From a virus: a stretch of 64,000 bases of DNA. The notes under the pieces are model-generated. The model was not told the DNA's origin and made no database searches. It saw only the letters and a program-made list of their open reading frames with translations. The stretch covers positions 1-64,000 of IMG/VR virus record IMGVR_UViG_3300046171_000298, one strand, 5' to 3'. The position numbers were made by a program, and so were the translations under genes. This document shows positions 24,396-34,889 of this stretch, one piece after another; within the stretch, counting starts at the first letter, position 1; each line of letters starts with the position of its first letter.

Positions 24396-26066
24396 TCATT
24401 CACCTTTGAGAGTTTTTACTTCCGACTCTAATTGTTCAATTCGTGACATACATTCTTGCAGAGCGCCTAAAGCTTTTAGATATAGCACGGAATATTTCAC
24501 GCTTTCAGTTTTACTGCCTGTTTTTTGAGTCACTTCCTTCATTTTCTGGTTTCCCGACTCATCTAGTACTGGTAACCCTCTGTCATTAAACATCGGCACT
24601 TTTTTGATTGATGTGTCTGCATGACTAGTAACTAAACTAGGGCAGACACGCTTTAGCTCTTGTGAAATTACACCCATTTGTTTACCACTTGGTAAATTAA
24701 CAGATTGTTTAAATTCAAAGTTAACTAAACGCACACGCTTGATATCATTCCATTGTGATTTAATTGTAGAAATATTAGTCTTTAATTTGCGGTCAGACAA
24801 GCCGCCATAAGAGTTGTTGGCATTTTCAACATCACCATTACTTCTAATTGCCATATTGCCATTAGCAAACACGGCTGTACCACTAACGTCTAAGTTGCCT
24901 TTGAATATTGCATCAAAGTAATGAACACCTGTGAACCAATCACGAACAGGGTTTGTTTGAACCCACTGCTTACTATCTGCGTCTTCATAAAGGACATATA
25001 GTTGTCCGTCATTTGGATTACTGTTCCACCAAAGGCTACCTGGATTATAAAGGTTTACTTGTGGTGGTGCATCTTGAACATTAACAATTTGAATGTTTGT
25101 AATCTGTGAGCCATCACCAACAAGAGTTCCATCAAATTCAGATGCAGTAACTTTACCTTCAATCTCTGCATCACCATTTGTTTTTAATACTATCTTGTCA
25201 CTAGCAATTGTTAGATTGCCTGTCATGTTATCTCCACCAGATGCTAGGTATCTAGTGGAACCAGCTAGTTGGTCACTGATTTTTGCATCAATTGTTGTAT
25301 CAACGTATGTCTTTGTTGTTAATTGATTGTCATTTGTAATCGGTATGCCTGCAGATAAGACGATGTCTCTAGCTGCAATACGACCATCTGCATAAAGCAC
25401 AAATCGATCAACACCATCTAAGTATGAACGCAAGACAATATCATCAGAGCCTGCATGAGTTGATGTAATTTCACCTGTTAATTCAGCTGATGCAGCAGTT
25501 ATATTGCCTGTAAAAATACCATCACCATTGCTGCTAAGACGGATGCTATTACTAGCAATTGTAAGGTCATCAGATAAGTTACCACCAGAAAGGCTTAGAT
25601 ACTCAAAGACTAAGTTATTGAGCTGAGTATTGAGGTAACCAAGCGGTACAGCATGTGAATCGGCAGTTGGATTTAAGCCAAGACTTACATGACGACTAAA
25701 TGATGCATCACCTGTTGTATTAAGAGCAATATTACTAACACCTGCACTTGGTCCAAATTCTAAGTTACCAACAACAAAATCACCTGTGTTATGCAGATAT
25801 GGACCATCAGCTTCATCAACACCACCACGCATCAACTTACCATCAGCTGATACACTCACAAGTGCTGAACCCACACCTTGCATATTCGTAATACGCAAGT
25901 CACCTGTCATGACATCACCTGTTTGATTAACAAAGGTGTCATTTACAGCTGATTGATTATTAGCTTTCCAGCGACTACCTACAAATTGATAGATGACTAA
26001 TGTATCAGGATGTTGCCAAATATCACCATTGTTTGGATTCTCTGGAAAATTATAGATAGCCATCAA
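24396..26066 (-). CDS. Tail fibre protein with C-terminal S74 chaperone domain
   Basis: 556 residues. The N-terminus has a GDIWQHPDTLVIYQFVG module. Repeated ITxASDKIxLxxNGDAE segments form the shaft, and an LYVLYEDADSKQWVQTNP module lies in the middle. The end has LSDRKLKTNISTI, GVISQELKRVCPSLV and a coiled-coil tail, the peptidase-S74 intramolecular chaperone that trimerises and self-cleaves. Two terminators precede it, so it is a separate unit. It is likely a receptor-binding fibre. Confidence 0.8.
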   Translation of the reverse strand: MMAIYNFPENPNNGDIWQHPDTLVIYQFVGSRWKANNQSAVNDTFVNQTGDVMTGDLRITNMQGVGSALVSVSADGKLMRGGVDEADGPYLHNTGDFVVGNLEFGPSAGVSNIALNTTGDASFSRHVSLGLNPTADSHAVPLGYLNTQLNNLVFEYLSLSGGNLSDDLTIASNSIRLSSNGDGIFTGNITAASAELTGEITSTHAGSDDIVLRSYLDGVDRFVLYADGRIAARDIVLSAGIPITNDNQLTTKTYVDTTIDAKISDQLAGSTRYLASGGDNMTGNLTIASDKIVLKTNGDAEIEGKVTASEFDGTLVGDGSQITNIQIVNVQDAPPQVNLYNPGSLWWNSNPNDGQLYVLYEDADSKQWVQTNPVRDWFTGVHYFDAIFKGNLDVSGTAVFANGNMAIRSNGDVENANNSYGGLSDRKLKTNISTIKSQWNDIKRVRLVNFEFKQSVNLPSGKQMGVISQELKRVCPSLVTSHADTSIKKVPMFNDRGLPVLDESGNQKMKEVTQKTGSKTESVKYSVLYLKALGALQECMSRIEQLESEVKTLKGE

Positions 26067-26098
26067 ATTACACTGGTACTACTTTAATTTTATCTAAT

Positions 26099-26122
26099 AA
26101 AAAACCCGCCATTTCTGACGGG
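26099..26122 (-). terminator. Terminator (first of a tandem pair by distance to the fibre gene)
   Basis: - strand stem CCCGTCA-GAAA-TGGCGGG, a 7-bp stem (one G-T pair) with a GAAA tetraloop, then T6. Confidence 0.85.
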
Positions 26123-26135
26123 ATGAGTGTATAAG

Positions 26136-26158
26136 AAAAACCCTGCGATGACACAGGG
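26136..26158 (-). terminator. Second terminator of the tandem pair
   Basis: - strand stem CCCTG/CAGGG with an 8-base loop, then TTTTT. It lies 20 bases after the stop of the 84-aa gene. Confidence 0.65.
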
Positions 26159-26177
26159 CGATAACCCTTTAAATAAA

Positions 26178-26432
26178 TTATTCGCCAGGTTGTTGTGCTG
26201 CCATGTTTGCTTGATAAGCATCAATTACTTCTTGTGTCCATAGTGCAGTTGCAACTGCTTGTAGCTCAGTGCAATCTGAGCTTACATCATCACCAGGGGA
26301 ACGGACATGACGATGATAGGTGCGACCGACCTCAACACCATCTTTTTCGACGATGTTAGCTTGGCGGCATTGAATGATCTGAAAAGGAGGAATGATCTCC
26401 AGTTTATGTTCTTGGCGTTCAGTAAAGGCCAT
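26178..26432 (-). CDS. Small tail-associated hypothetical protein (84 aa)
   Basis: Beta-rich N-terminus (LEIIPPFQIIQCR), then VEVGRTYHRHV and a helical end. I recall this type next to cyanophage tail fibres, where it may be a fibre-assembly or adhesin accessory. It is followed by two terminators. Confidence 0.6.
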   Translation of the reverse strand: MAFTERQEHKLEIIPPFQIIQCRQANIVEKDGVEVGRTYHRHVRSPGDDVSSDCTELQAVATALWTQEVIDAYQANMAAQQPGE

Positions 26433-26493
26433 ATTAGGAACTACCGACTGGTAGTGACAGGTTTAATGGTCGTAGTTTTAAGCCAGTTACGGG

Positions 26494-28314
26494 CTAAGCA
26501 GCAATATAGCTTGCTGAGAACATTACGTAACGAGGATTTCCTGCGATCCACTGTGCTTGAGTTGTTGAATCATCCATTGTAGGAACAATGTGATTGCCGT
26601 TAAAGGCTATATAACCACCATTTGTCGGTGTTGTAAATGTAGTGGTATGAGTAAAACTTGCAACAGGATATAAATCAACTGTGTTAGCAGCAACAAAAGG
26701 AAGACCGCCAATTCTTGCACTTCCATTTCCTATATTCGAAATACTCATTGCTGAGGAATACCAATGACAGGTAACTTGTTTTCCGATTTTTATATAATGA
26801 CCAGTAGTATTACCAACAGTTGCTACAAATCCTCCACCGGCTGAGTAAAGTGTCACTTCAAATGTACCTTCTTCGTAATCATCCAGTGCATTAGCCGTTG
26901 CAGTATCACCGTTAAAGGAAATGCCACCTGCGTTTTGAATTCGTAATTTTTCAGTTGAAGAAGTACCGGATGAAAAAATAATATCTCTATTTTCATGATT
27001 TTGAAAAACCAGTGATCCTGCACTCGCTCCGGATTCAGCGCCTAGTGCAACAATATACGATCCTTCATTAGCTCCATGACCTGAGGCTGAAGTCGTTAAA
27101 TGAATTCGTGCTTGTCCACCATTGTCTCCAGAGATATGAAGAACCTTGCCAGACTGTGATGTTGGTGATACTTGATTAATGCCGACGTTGCCTGAGCTGT
27201 CGATTCGCATCTTCTCGGTTGCACCTATCTGAAAAGAAATAGGATTGGCAGCAATAGTTAAACCCATATATGCGCTAGTGCTGCGGTTATATGACTGAAT
27301 ATAATGATTGGTTAAACCGCTGGAATAGCCCATCTCAAGGTTTTGATTTCCGTCATGTGACAAAACAAAAGGTACTAAAGGATTATTTGTTCCAATCCCC
27401 ACGTTGCCAGCGCTGTTGATTCGTAGGATCTCGGAGTTATTATTAAGATAAAATACATGAGCTGGGGCTTTGTAATTAAGTTGTCCACTAGAAATACCGA
27501 AGCCCACAATAGTGCCGCCGTTATTAAATAAATGAATTTTATTTACATCAGAAGGTGTCGTGTCTACAGCATTGTCAAAACGCAGTTTTGCGGTTCCTGT
27601 ATCTGTCGTGCCAATCCCTACGTTGCCTCCGTATGGGTTAATAATAAGTGCATCTGCATGTTTGGTCTGAATGCCAGAGTTATTATTGGTATCATTGACA
27701 AAAATCTGAAAGCCATTTGTACTGTTAGGTCCAGCAAATTCAGCTACATTTCCCGCGCCGCTTTCACCTGTTGAAGAAGAACCTACGACAACAAAAGGAT
27801 TAATAGGACTGGTAGTCCCTATGCCGACGTTCGATGCAAAGTAGGCGCTGCCGTCGGCTTGGATATAAGCATTTGTGCTGCCATTCAGTTTCGAGTAAAA
27901 AGTCCCGTGCAAGGGATTAGTTCTATTGGAAGTAACCGGGCCAGCAAACGTGGCGCTGCCGTCGGCGTAAATAGAACCCTTACTTGTACCATTATGTGCA
28001 ACATCTAAACCAGCAAAGTTAGAAGGCGATGACCCAGTGTAGTTTCTGTAGAAAAGGGCGTTAGAGCTACCTTCAATTTTAACCGTTCCAGCAAACGTGG
28101 CGCTGCCGTTTGTTGCATTAAGTACAATCTTATCTGTACCCAGTGTTAAATTACCGGTTAAGTTATCGCCATCAACATCGACGAACAATTCTGGAGCTGT
28201 TTGAGCAGTACGTACGGCTTTCCATATGCCGTTTGCCCATTCATATGTAATTCCTGTGTCAGGATTGGTGTAACTAGTAGTTACATTAGGATCTGGAAAG
28301 TTAAGTGCGGCCAT
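26494..28314 (-). CDS. Tail fibre/receptor-binding protein with GNVGIG repeats
   Basis: 606 residues. The N-terminal TYEWANGIWKAVRTAQ anchor module is shared with neighbouring fibres. The shaft has repeated DGSATFAG and SSGNVGIGT strands, and a C-terminal knob region contains VATVGNTTGHYIKIGKQVTC. No S74 domain is visible, unlike its neighbours. It probably forms trimers and binds the host surface. Confidence 0.75.
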   Translation of the reverse strand: MAALNFPDPNVTTSYTNPDTGITYEWANGIWKAVRTAQTAPELFVDVDGDNLTGNLTLGTDKIVLNATNGSATFAGTVKIEGSSNALFYRNYTGSSPSNFAGLDVAHNGTSKGSIYADGSATFAGPVTSNRTNPLHGTFYSKLNGSTNAYIQADGSAYFASNVGIGTTSPINPFVVVGSSSTGESGAGNVAEFAGPNSTNGFQIFVNDTNNNSGIQTKHADALIINPYGGNVGIGTTDTGTAKLRFDNAVDTTPSDVNKIHLFNNGGTIVGFGISSGQLNYKAPAHVFYLNNNSEILRINSAGNVGIGTNNPLVPFVLSHDGNQNLEMGYSSGLTNHYIQSYNRSTSAYMGLTIAANPISFQIGATEKMRIDSSGNVGINQVSPTSQSGKVLHISGDNGGQARIHLTTSASGHGANEGSYIVALGAESGASAGSLVFQNHENRDIIFSSGTSSTEKLRIQNAGGISFNGDTATANALDDYEEGTFEVTLYSAGGGFVATVGNTTGHYIKIGKQVTCHWYSSAMSISNIGNGSARIGGLPFVAANTVDLYPVASFTHTTTFTTPTNGGYIAFNGNHIVPTMDDSTTQAQWIAGNPRYVMFSASYIAA

Positions 28315-29795
28315 TGTTTTTTACCTAAGGTTAGAAATAAATAAGTTAATAAAAATTAGCTAGCCTTAAGGGCTGCTACTTCTGCTGCAAGTTCTTTTAC
28401 AGCTCCAAGCAATTTCATAATCAGTACATCATGATTAATTGCTTTATAAGAATCGTCGTCTTGACCTGCGACTTCATAAACCATCTCAGGACAAATTGCT
28501 TCTACTTCTTGTGCAATTAGACCAAGCTTGCGTTGTGCCTTGAGTTCATCAGATAAAGGAGCTTCATCTTTCCAATCAAATGTCTTGAGTTTAAATGCAG
28601 ATATGTCAGAAAGCTGCGAAGGTGCTGCTTCGATGTTCTCCTTAAACTTAATGTCGGAAACGTTGCCTGCGGTGATGTTGCCAGCAAACATGGCGCTGCC
28701 GTCAGCCTTAATTAAGGATGTAGGTGATGACGTTCCAACAGTATATCCTTCAAATACAGAAGAAGTTCCGGAATTTTGAGCAGCTCTGATCGTTCCAAAC
28801 TCGTTAATCGATGTTCCTCTTGCCGTACCAGAGTTAGGGTCGCCTCCGGATTGAATTTTGCTAGCAAATTCGGCGCTGCCGTCTGCTTTAAGCTGGATAT
28901 TTCGGGAAGCACCAGTACCTCCAATTACAACATCATTATTATAAACAGCGCTGCCATTTGCATATAATAGGAGACCAGCATTACCACCATTTGTGTAATC
29001 ACCAACCTGTACTGTTTCAGCAAATTCGGCGCTGCCGTCTACGTTTAGACTGATATTTCTAGTGCTGTATGGAGCTTGGTCTAAAGTATCAGTAAGTCCA
29101 AGATAGAAACCACCACCATGGTCAACATATAATTTACCACCGGCAAGCTTGGCGCTGCCGTCCATATTCAAGGAGGCACTATAGCCGCCGCTACCATCCT
29201 CTACAGCTAAAGCACGCTCTACGCCTTGTGTTGTAGTTGTGATTCCTACTGAACGGCCTGAGTATGCATTTGATTGAAATCCAGTATCAGCGACTACTAC
29301 TCCGGCAAACGTGGCGTTGCCGTTGCCAAAGATTGTAGCGTTGTAGTTTCCATTGGTAAAATCACCAATGTACAGTCCGTTGCTACTACTTGTAGTATCA
29401 CAAATTAGATTAGTAGCGGCTTTTACATACCCAGCAAACTCGGCGGTGCCGTTATCTAAAATGTCAACATAAGTGCTTGAACCAAGCCAACTCTTGAAGA
29501 TGGAACTTCCGTTAGGTGCGGCCGTCTGTGCCACATAAAAACCTTCGTTACTTGTCACATAATCGGCAAACGAGGCGCTGCCGTCATAATTAATACGTGC
29601 AACTGCATCTGCTGCTGTAAGTCCACCGTTTAGAACCATATAAGCAGCAACTGAACTTCCAGCACCATCCTGTCGAGTAAAGTTCTGTCCTACAGGCGAA
29701 AGTACAGCGCCTGCAGAATTATCTACGTCACCAGATTTTACATTTCCCGAACCTGTTATTACTACATCGCCACCAGCAAACGAGGCGCTGCCAGT
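27842..29795. repeat. Dispersed GGCGCTGCCGTC repeats in two fibre genes
   Basis: A GC-rich unit (on + CAGCAAACGTGGCGCTGCCG and variants) recurs about a dozen times, roughly every 80-200 bases, across both genes. It encodes D-G-S-A-x-F-A-G. Synonymous positions are conserved too. Confidence 0.75.
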
Positions 29796-30632
29796 AACAT
29801 TCATATTACCAGTGAATGTTGAATCACCAGTGTGTGTACCATCAAAACCAATTGAATCAGGTGCAGGTGCTGCTTCAACCCAATACTTATCACCTGCAAG
29901 GCCGTTAGGACCAGTTGGGTCTTGATACAGGATGTACAGAGAAGTATCAGTTGAATCAGAGTTCCACCACATGGTGCCAACTTCATAGTCAGCAGGTGTT
30001 GGAGGAGTGCTTGAAATTATTGTTTCACTGCCAACTCCTGTCAGCTGTGAACCATCACCAATGAATGCACTTGCAGTAACATCACCTGTAAATGTAGCGC
30101 CACTAAGGTCTGCCTTACCAGCAAGTGAATTAGTAACTGTACCTGCAAAGTTAGAGTCATCACCCAGTGATGCTGCTAATTCGTTGAGGGTATCAAGAGC
30201 ACCAGGAGCGCCATCAGTTAAGGATGTTTCTAATGCAGAAACTTTTGCTGTGACTTCGGCAGATGTATCATATGCACTTAAGTCAGTAGGAGGAATAGCT
30301 GCAATCTGTTGATTGACATAAGCTTCAGTTGTTTTAGTTGCGACTTTAGCGTCAACTTCAGCTGACGTGTCAACAGCAGCGCCATCAATGGTCAGTGCAT
30401 TTGCATCAACGGTTCCAGCGAATGATGCAGAACCATCTGTATTTAATGCAATTTTATCTGTTGCAATCGTTAGATTGCCGCTCATGTCATCACCAGTGCT
30501 GTTCACATAACGAACATCGCCAAGACCAGCAAATGTTGTTGCTTTCCAAACACCATCGATGAATTCATAAGTAACGCCACTATCAGCGACGTATGTAGTC
30601 TGTTGAGAAGGATCAGGGAAGTTGATCGCCAT
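28356..30632 (-). CDS. Tail fibre protein with S74 chaperone
   Basis: 758 residues. It has an N-terminal TYEFIDGVWKATT anchor and a long shaft with about ten DGSAxFAG units. The end has DIKFKENIEAAPSQL, LGLIAQEVEAICPEMV and a coiled coil: the S74 auto-chaperone. A TMWWNSDSTDTSLYILY module is in the first third. It shares repeats with the upstream fibre and could exchange segments with it. Confidence 0.85.
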   Translation of the reverse strand: MAINFPDPSQQTTYVADSGVTYEFIDGVWKATTFAGLGDVRYVNSTGDDMSGNLTIATDKIALNTDGSASFAGTVDANALTIDGAAVDTSAEVDAKVATKTTEAYVNQQIAAIPPTDLSAYDTSAEVTAKVSALETSLTDGAPGALDTLNELAASLGDDSNFAGTVTNSLAGKADLSGATFTGDVTASAFIGDGSQLTGVGSETIISSTPPTPADYEVGTMWWNSDSTDTSLYILYQDPTGPNGLAGDKYWVEAAPAPDSIGFDGTHTGDSTFTGNMNVTGSASFAGGDVVITGSGNVKSGDVDNSAGAVLSPVGQNFTRQDGAGSSVAAYMVLNGGLTAADAVARINYDGSASFADYVTSNEGFYVAQTAAPNGSSIFKSWLGSSTYVDILDNGTAEFAGYVKAATNLICDTTSSSNGLYIGDFTNGNYNATIFGNGNATFAGVVVADTGFQSNAYSGRSVGITTTTQGVERALAVEDGSGGYSASLNMDGSAKLAGGKLYVDHGGGFYLGLTDTLDQAPYSTRNISLNVDGSAEFAETVQVGDYTNGGNAGLLLYANGSAVYNNDVVIGGTGASRNIQLKADGSAEFASKIQSGGDPNSGTARGTSINEFGTIRAAQNSGTSSVFEGYTVGTSSPTSLIKADGSAMFAGNITAGNVSDIKFKENIEAAPSQLSDISAFKLKTFDWKDEAPLSDELKAQRKLGLIAQEVEAICPEMVYEVAGQDDDSYKAINHDVLIMKLLGAVKELAAEVAALKAS

Positions 30633-30674
30633 TGCTTTGTACCTCGTTAATAATAAAAATTAAATTTGCTAATC

Positions 30675-33600
30675 TCAATTGGATAATCGAGGCGCATTGG
30701 CTTCGACCCATTGCTTACTATCGGCATCCTCAAGTAAGATATAAAGTTGCCCGTCGTTACGGTTATACCAAAGTGTACCTTCACTATAGGAGTTTGCATC
30801 AGGTACTGACGATGTCATTAGAACTGGAACTGTAATAAAGTCAGCGACTTTATTGTCAACGTATAATTTATTTGTTAAATGTTCATCTGATGTTGGAGCT
30901 GTAGATGCAGAAACAAGGCCACCGAATGTGGCTGTACCGTCTACTCCAATGACTGAATCAGAAGAGCTAACTTGATAGTTCTCATCAACAGTTGTGTCAT
31001 CAACTTTGATACCAAGAATCAATAAACCGCCAGAAGGATAGGAATTCTTCCATGTGATGCTTGATAACTCGTAGGGGAATGTGATGTACTGTGAAACATC
31101 AACATCATTAAAGCTACGCGGTGTTGCTGTGCCGGGGATTTCGACTTCAGAAGCTAGTCCTGCATTAAGAACCAAGGGGCTATCAGTTCCTGCACCCATT
31201 ATCTGAATAAATTCCAGTTTTGAGGTGACTGTGAGTGGAGTGAATGAAATACCAGATCCATCTCCACCACGAACGTCGAAGAAGTTGTTACCGCCATCAA
31301 ACAACTGGTTATTGATTACGTTACCAATATTTTGAACATTGGGTTCATATGTGCCCCCACCTGAGCCCATGACTATCGCACCACTCATATTGCCGCCTGC
31401 GAGAGGCAAGAGCAGAGCATCAGCTGCGATACGTGCAGCTTCTTCAGTGTCAATGTTTGATTGAAGAGTGGTATCTGCACTGCTGCGAGCTGTTGATTCA
31501 GCTGTAAGCAGTGTTTGAGTTGTGGGATCAGCTTCAAGCGTATCGATGCGACCTGACAGTGCGGTATCAGCTGAAGTACGGGCAGCCTCTTCTGCAGTAA
31601 CAGCTGCGGCCCGATCAGAGACTTCCTGAGCCAGGTTGTTGTTAAGGGTTGTGTCAGCAGTGACGCGAGCAGTTACCTCTGCATTAACAGCGGCTTGGCG
31701 GTCACTAACTTCAGTCGCCAGATTTGCAGTTAATGTACTATCAGCTGCAATACGAGCATTTTCTTCAGTCGTGATATCGCTTTGCAGTGCTGTGACTGCA
31801 TTAGCGCGAGCTGTTGCTTCTGCATCAATGTTTGACTGCAGAGTTGTGTCAGCAGATGTTCTAGCGCTAGCTTCTGCATCAATGTTTGATTGCAGTGTAG
31901 TATCAGCTGCTGTACGAGCTGATTCTTCAGCGGAAATTGCGGCTGTACGTGCTGTTGCTTCATCAGAAACAGTGGTGTCAACGTAGAGCTTGTTCGTAAG
32001 ATTTGAATCAGAGGTTGGTGCAACTGAAGTACTGATTTTACCGTCGAAGGAAGCAGAGCCATCAGCTTTCAGCTGAATGCTGCTTGTTAATTCAGTTGTG
32101 CCGCCAACATAAACAGCTCCAGTAAAGCCAGCGCCTACACCAGTTTGCCAGTTGTTTCCGTCATATTTCCATTCAACATTAGCTCCGTCAACTGTAATAC
32201 CTGAACCAGCTGCTGCTGCATCAGATTGTCCTTTACCAACAACAATCATCTTGTCGGTAACATCAAGGTCGGTTGTATTGATTGTTGTCGTTGTACCGTT
32301 AACAATCAAATCACCACCGATTGTGACGTTGCCAGTTGTATCAACTGAAGCAGCGCTGACGCTTACGAATGTTGCAGCGCCATCACCATCAACACTGTAG
32401 TTAACGTTAGTGCCTTTTGTTCCTGTAATAGCACCAGTTGCGTCAACCTTGACGCCAGTTGTGTTATTACCAAAGATTGCAACACCATCTGTTTGGAACT
32501 TCATCTTGTCGGAAGCACCGACAGTTACGTTTCCAGTAAAGTTACCACCGGCTTTTGCCATCTTGGTGGTGGATAATGTAGAAATCTCACCTTGGTTGGT
32601 TGCAATCTGACCAAGGTTATAAGGAGCGATTAAATCATCAGCATATTTTTTCGTTGCCGCTTGCTTATCATCAGAAGCAAGTGTTGGGTGGTCACTCAGT
32701 ACCAGCAAGCCGGTCATTGTGTCACCAGTCTGATCGACGTATGTACCGCTGACTGCATCAATTGCTGTATTACGGTCAATAACTTCTTGTGCAATAGCAG
32801 AAGCAATTGCTGAATTACGGTCGGTAACTTCAGTAGAAATTGCAGCGGAGATTGCGGAAGTGCGGTCGCTGCCTTCAGTTGCTAATTGCTGAGTTGTAGC
32901 GTAAGTATTAGTATCAACCGAACCGTCAGCTTTAAGGAATTCAGTTGAAGCACCACCTGTTTTGACAAACTGTGTAGCTTCTGCAATGTCAATGATTTTA
33001 ACTTTACCGGTGCCAGCACCTGTAAGAACTAAGTCACCGCCATCGATGTCAGATGTAATTTGACCAACAGAAATGTCATTGGCAAATTTAATTGCATTAC
33101 CATCAGAGCTATTAAAGGAATAGCCTGCATACAATGTCAGGGGAGCTTTAACAGCAACAACACCTGTACCTTCTGGATTCAGCTCAAGGTCACCATCACC
33201 AGTTGGCTGGAAGATAACGTTTTGACCATTATCAGCACTAAGGACAAGGTTCTCAGAATCATCTTCGTGCAGGATTCGTGTACCATTCAAGTACAGTGAA
33301 CCAGGACCGATGTAGACGTCCTTCCACATCTTGGTTGGTGAACCAAGGCTGTGTACGTTATCAGTAGCGGGTAAGATATCAGCATTCAGTGTCATCTCGC
33401 CTTTAAACACTGATGTACCATCTGTGTTCAGGAAGATTTTATCTGCGATTTGAACTCCATTATGGATTTGCTGAGTTGATGTTGCAGTCTTTACAACATA
33501 TCGCTCATCAGATGGAGCTTTACGATAGTAAAGGTCATCAAGGTTTGTTGTAGCAGGACTTGCATCAACCCAAGCAGAACCGTTATAAATATACAGTCTG

Positions 33601-33950
33601 TTGTCTGATGTATCCCAATACTGTTCACCTTCAACAGCTGTAACTGGTGCTGTAGCTAAAACCTGAGCAACGCCACCTAAAAACTTAGGAGCTGTCAGGT
33701 TACCTGTCATTACATCACCATCGACATTGACGTAACGGTCGTCAAGTGTGGTTCCAGGTGTAACGTCAGGTACAGCAAGAAACTGTAGTTTCTGAATTAC
33801 GTTATTAGAATCTTTAATAAAGATTGTAGGGTCGGATGACGCATAGTTGATTGCGATTTCACCGAACTCCATTTGTGCAACTGAAGGCGGTTGCGCAGTT
33901 AAACTGTCACTAGTAAGTACGCGCAAGCTGCGCTTTAGTTGTAATTTCAT
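30675..33950 (-). CDS. Long tail fibre with alanine-rich coiled-coil shaft (1091 aa)
   Basis: The N-terminal part has several LYIYNGSAWVDA-like modules and beta repeats. The central third is a run of about ten helical units of the form ADTTLQSNIDAE and EVSDRQAAV, predicted to be a trimeric coiled coil. The C-terminal end has DGTATFGG, then the LWYNRNDGQLYILL module. No S74 domain is seen. It is probably the long distal fibre or its proximal rod. Confidence 0.75.
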   Translation of the reverse strand: MKLQLKRSLRVLTSDSLTAQPPSVAQMEFGEIAINYASSDPTIFIKDSNNVIQKLQFLAVPDVTPGTTLDDRYVNVDGDVMTGNLTAPKFLGGVAQVLATAPVTAVEGEQYWDTSDNRLYIYNGSAWVDASPATTNLDDLYYRKAPSDERYVVKTATSTQQIHNGVQIADKIFLNTDGTSVFKGEMTLNADILPATDNVHSLGSPTKMWKDVYIGPGSLYLNGTRILHEDDSENLVLSADNGQNVIFQPTGDGDLELNPEGTGVVAVKAPLTLYAGYSFNSSDGNAIKFANDISVGQITSDIDGGDLVLTGAGTGKVKIIDIAEATQFVKTGGASTEFLKADGSVDTNTYATTQQLATEGSDRTSAISAAISTEVTDRNSAIASAIAQEVIDRNTAIDAVSGTYVDQTGDTMTGLLVLSDHPTLASDDKQAATKKYADDLIAPYNLGQIATNQGEISTLSTTKMAKAGGNFTGNVTVGASDKMKFQTDGVAIFGNNTTGVKVDATGAITGTKGTNVNYSVDGDGAATFVSVSAASVDTTGNVTIGGDLIVNGTTTTINTTDLDVTDKMIVVGKGQSDAAAAGSGITVDGANVEWKYDGNNWQTGVGAGFTGAVYVGGTTELTSSIQLKADGSASFDGKISTSVAPTSDSNLTNKLYVDTTVSDEATARTAAISAEESARTAADTTLQSNIDAEASARTSADTTLQSNIDAEATARANAVTALQSDITTEENARIAADSTLTANLATEVSDRQAAVNAEVTARVTADTTLNNNLAQEVSDRAAAVTAEEAARTSADTALSGRIDTLEADPTTQTLLTAESTARSSADTTLQSNIDTEEAARIAADALLLPLAGGNMSGAIVMGSGGGTYEPNVQNIGNVINNQLFDGGNNFFDVRGGDGSGISFTPLTVTSKLEFIQIMGAGTDSPLVLNAGLASEVEIPGTATPRSFNDVDVSQYITFPYELSSITWKNSYPSGGLLILGIKVDDTTVDENYQVSSSDSVIGVDGTATFGGLVSASTAPTSDEHLTNKLYVDNKVADFITVPVLMTSSVPDANSYSEGTLWYNRNDGQLYILLEDADSKQWVEANAPRLSN

Positions 33951-34073
33951 TGCTAAAAAGCTCCGGGTGGTATATACTTCCCTTTAACAAGTATATCAAT
34001 ATACGAAACTTTAATGCTAAGTTTATTGTTCGATAAAGTTAACATTTTTATCTATTAATTAGAGCGTTTCAGT

Positions 34074-34610
34074 CTATGTTTGTGGATTTTGTTGAATGTC
34101 AACTGCCATATGATTTTCTCCAACAGCAATGCCACACTGTAATACTAAGAAATCTCTTGCGTTTGATTTAGGCTCAAGTGTCCAACGTCCAGGATGTAAT
34201 GAACTTAAATAATATGCTCTGCCGATTTGTAGTGCATATGTTTCTTCATCTGTAATTTTATCTGCATTAAACATCTCAAATGATGTGTTCATAGTGAAGC
34301 GCACGACTTGACCAACATTAGTTCGATCAATTGCTACTCCAACAACACGGGCATTTTCAGGTGTAGAAGCAAGCGCAGGATATGCTTTACCATTATCATC
34401 TAATCGAATCAGCATTCCTTGCTCAATTAACTGTGCATCATCTGCAACTTGTGCTGAACCATAGACAAGAGATACTGCTTGTGCATCACCAGCTTCAGCA
34501 GCTGTAGGTGAATCTGCAAGTTGCCATGTGCCTGGACCAAGTGCTTGGTCAGGATTGGCATAGACATAACGTCTGCCAAAGACTTCTTTTGTATCTCCAA
34601 TTTGTGGCAT
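34074..34610 (-). CDS. Structural protein, head/tail fibre-associated (178 aa)
   Basis: Beta-rich. It begins MPQIGDTKEVFGRRYVY, then a GPGTWQLADSP anchor-like module, then a domain with ARVVGVAIDRTNVGQVV similar to small capsid-decorating or fibre-cap proteins. No close family is recognised. It precedes the long fibre gene. Confidence 0.55.
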   Translation of the reverse strand: MPQIGDTKEVFGRRYVYANPDQALGPGTWQLADSPTAAEAGDAQAVSLVYGSAQVADDAQLIEQGMLIRLDDNGKAYPALASTPENARVVGVAIDRTNVGQVVRFTMNTSFEMFNADKITDEETYALQIGRAYYLSSLHPGRWTLEPKSNARDFLVLQCGIAVGENHMAVDIQQNPQT

Positions 34611-34630
34611 CTGCTTACGTTAATTATCTG

Positions 34631-34855
34631 TTAGTTATCTTTTTTAATTTTACTAGCCCAATCAGACATGTCTTTTGCAATCATTTCTTTGGCACATACA
34701 GCTAATAGCTGCTGATAAATCATGACTAATTTTGATGTTTCTTTTAGATACTTTTGAAGCTTTTTTACATCTAAGCATGAATCAATTTCATCATGCATAA
34801 TCCTTAACTTTAGGTCAGATTCCATAGATACGTTGTAATCTTCTGGTGCAAACAT
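34631..34855 (-). CDS. Conserved short cyanophage protein (74 aa)
   Basis: An all-helical protein (SMESDLKLRIMHDEIDSC, LQKYLKETSKLVMIYQQLL). The LKLRxxxDEID pattern is one I recall from cyanomyovirus unknowns. Basic tail. Terminator upstream of it. Confidence 0.6.
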   Translation of the reverse strand: MFAPEDYNVSMESDLKLRIMHDEIDSCLDVKKLQKYLKETSKLVMIYQQLLAVCAKEMIAKDMSDWASKIKKDN

Positions 34856-34889
34856 CTAAGTATCCTCTCATAGTAATAGTATAAATAAT

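Noticed and set aside
33951-34073. Inverted repeat ATATACTT/AAGTATAT as an operator before the long fibre
   Set aside because: AT-only arms in AT-rich DNA without any second copy; insufficient to call a site.
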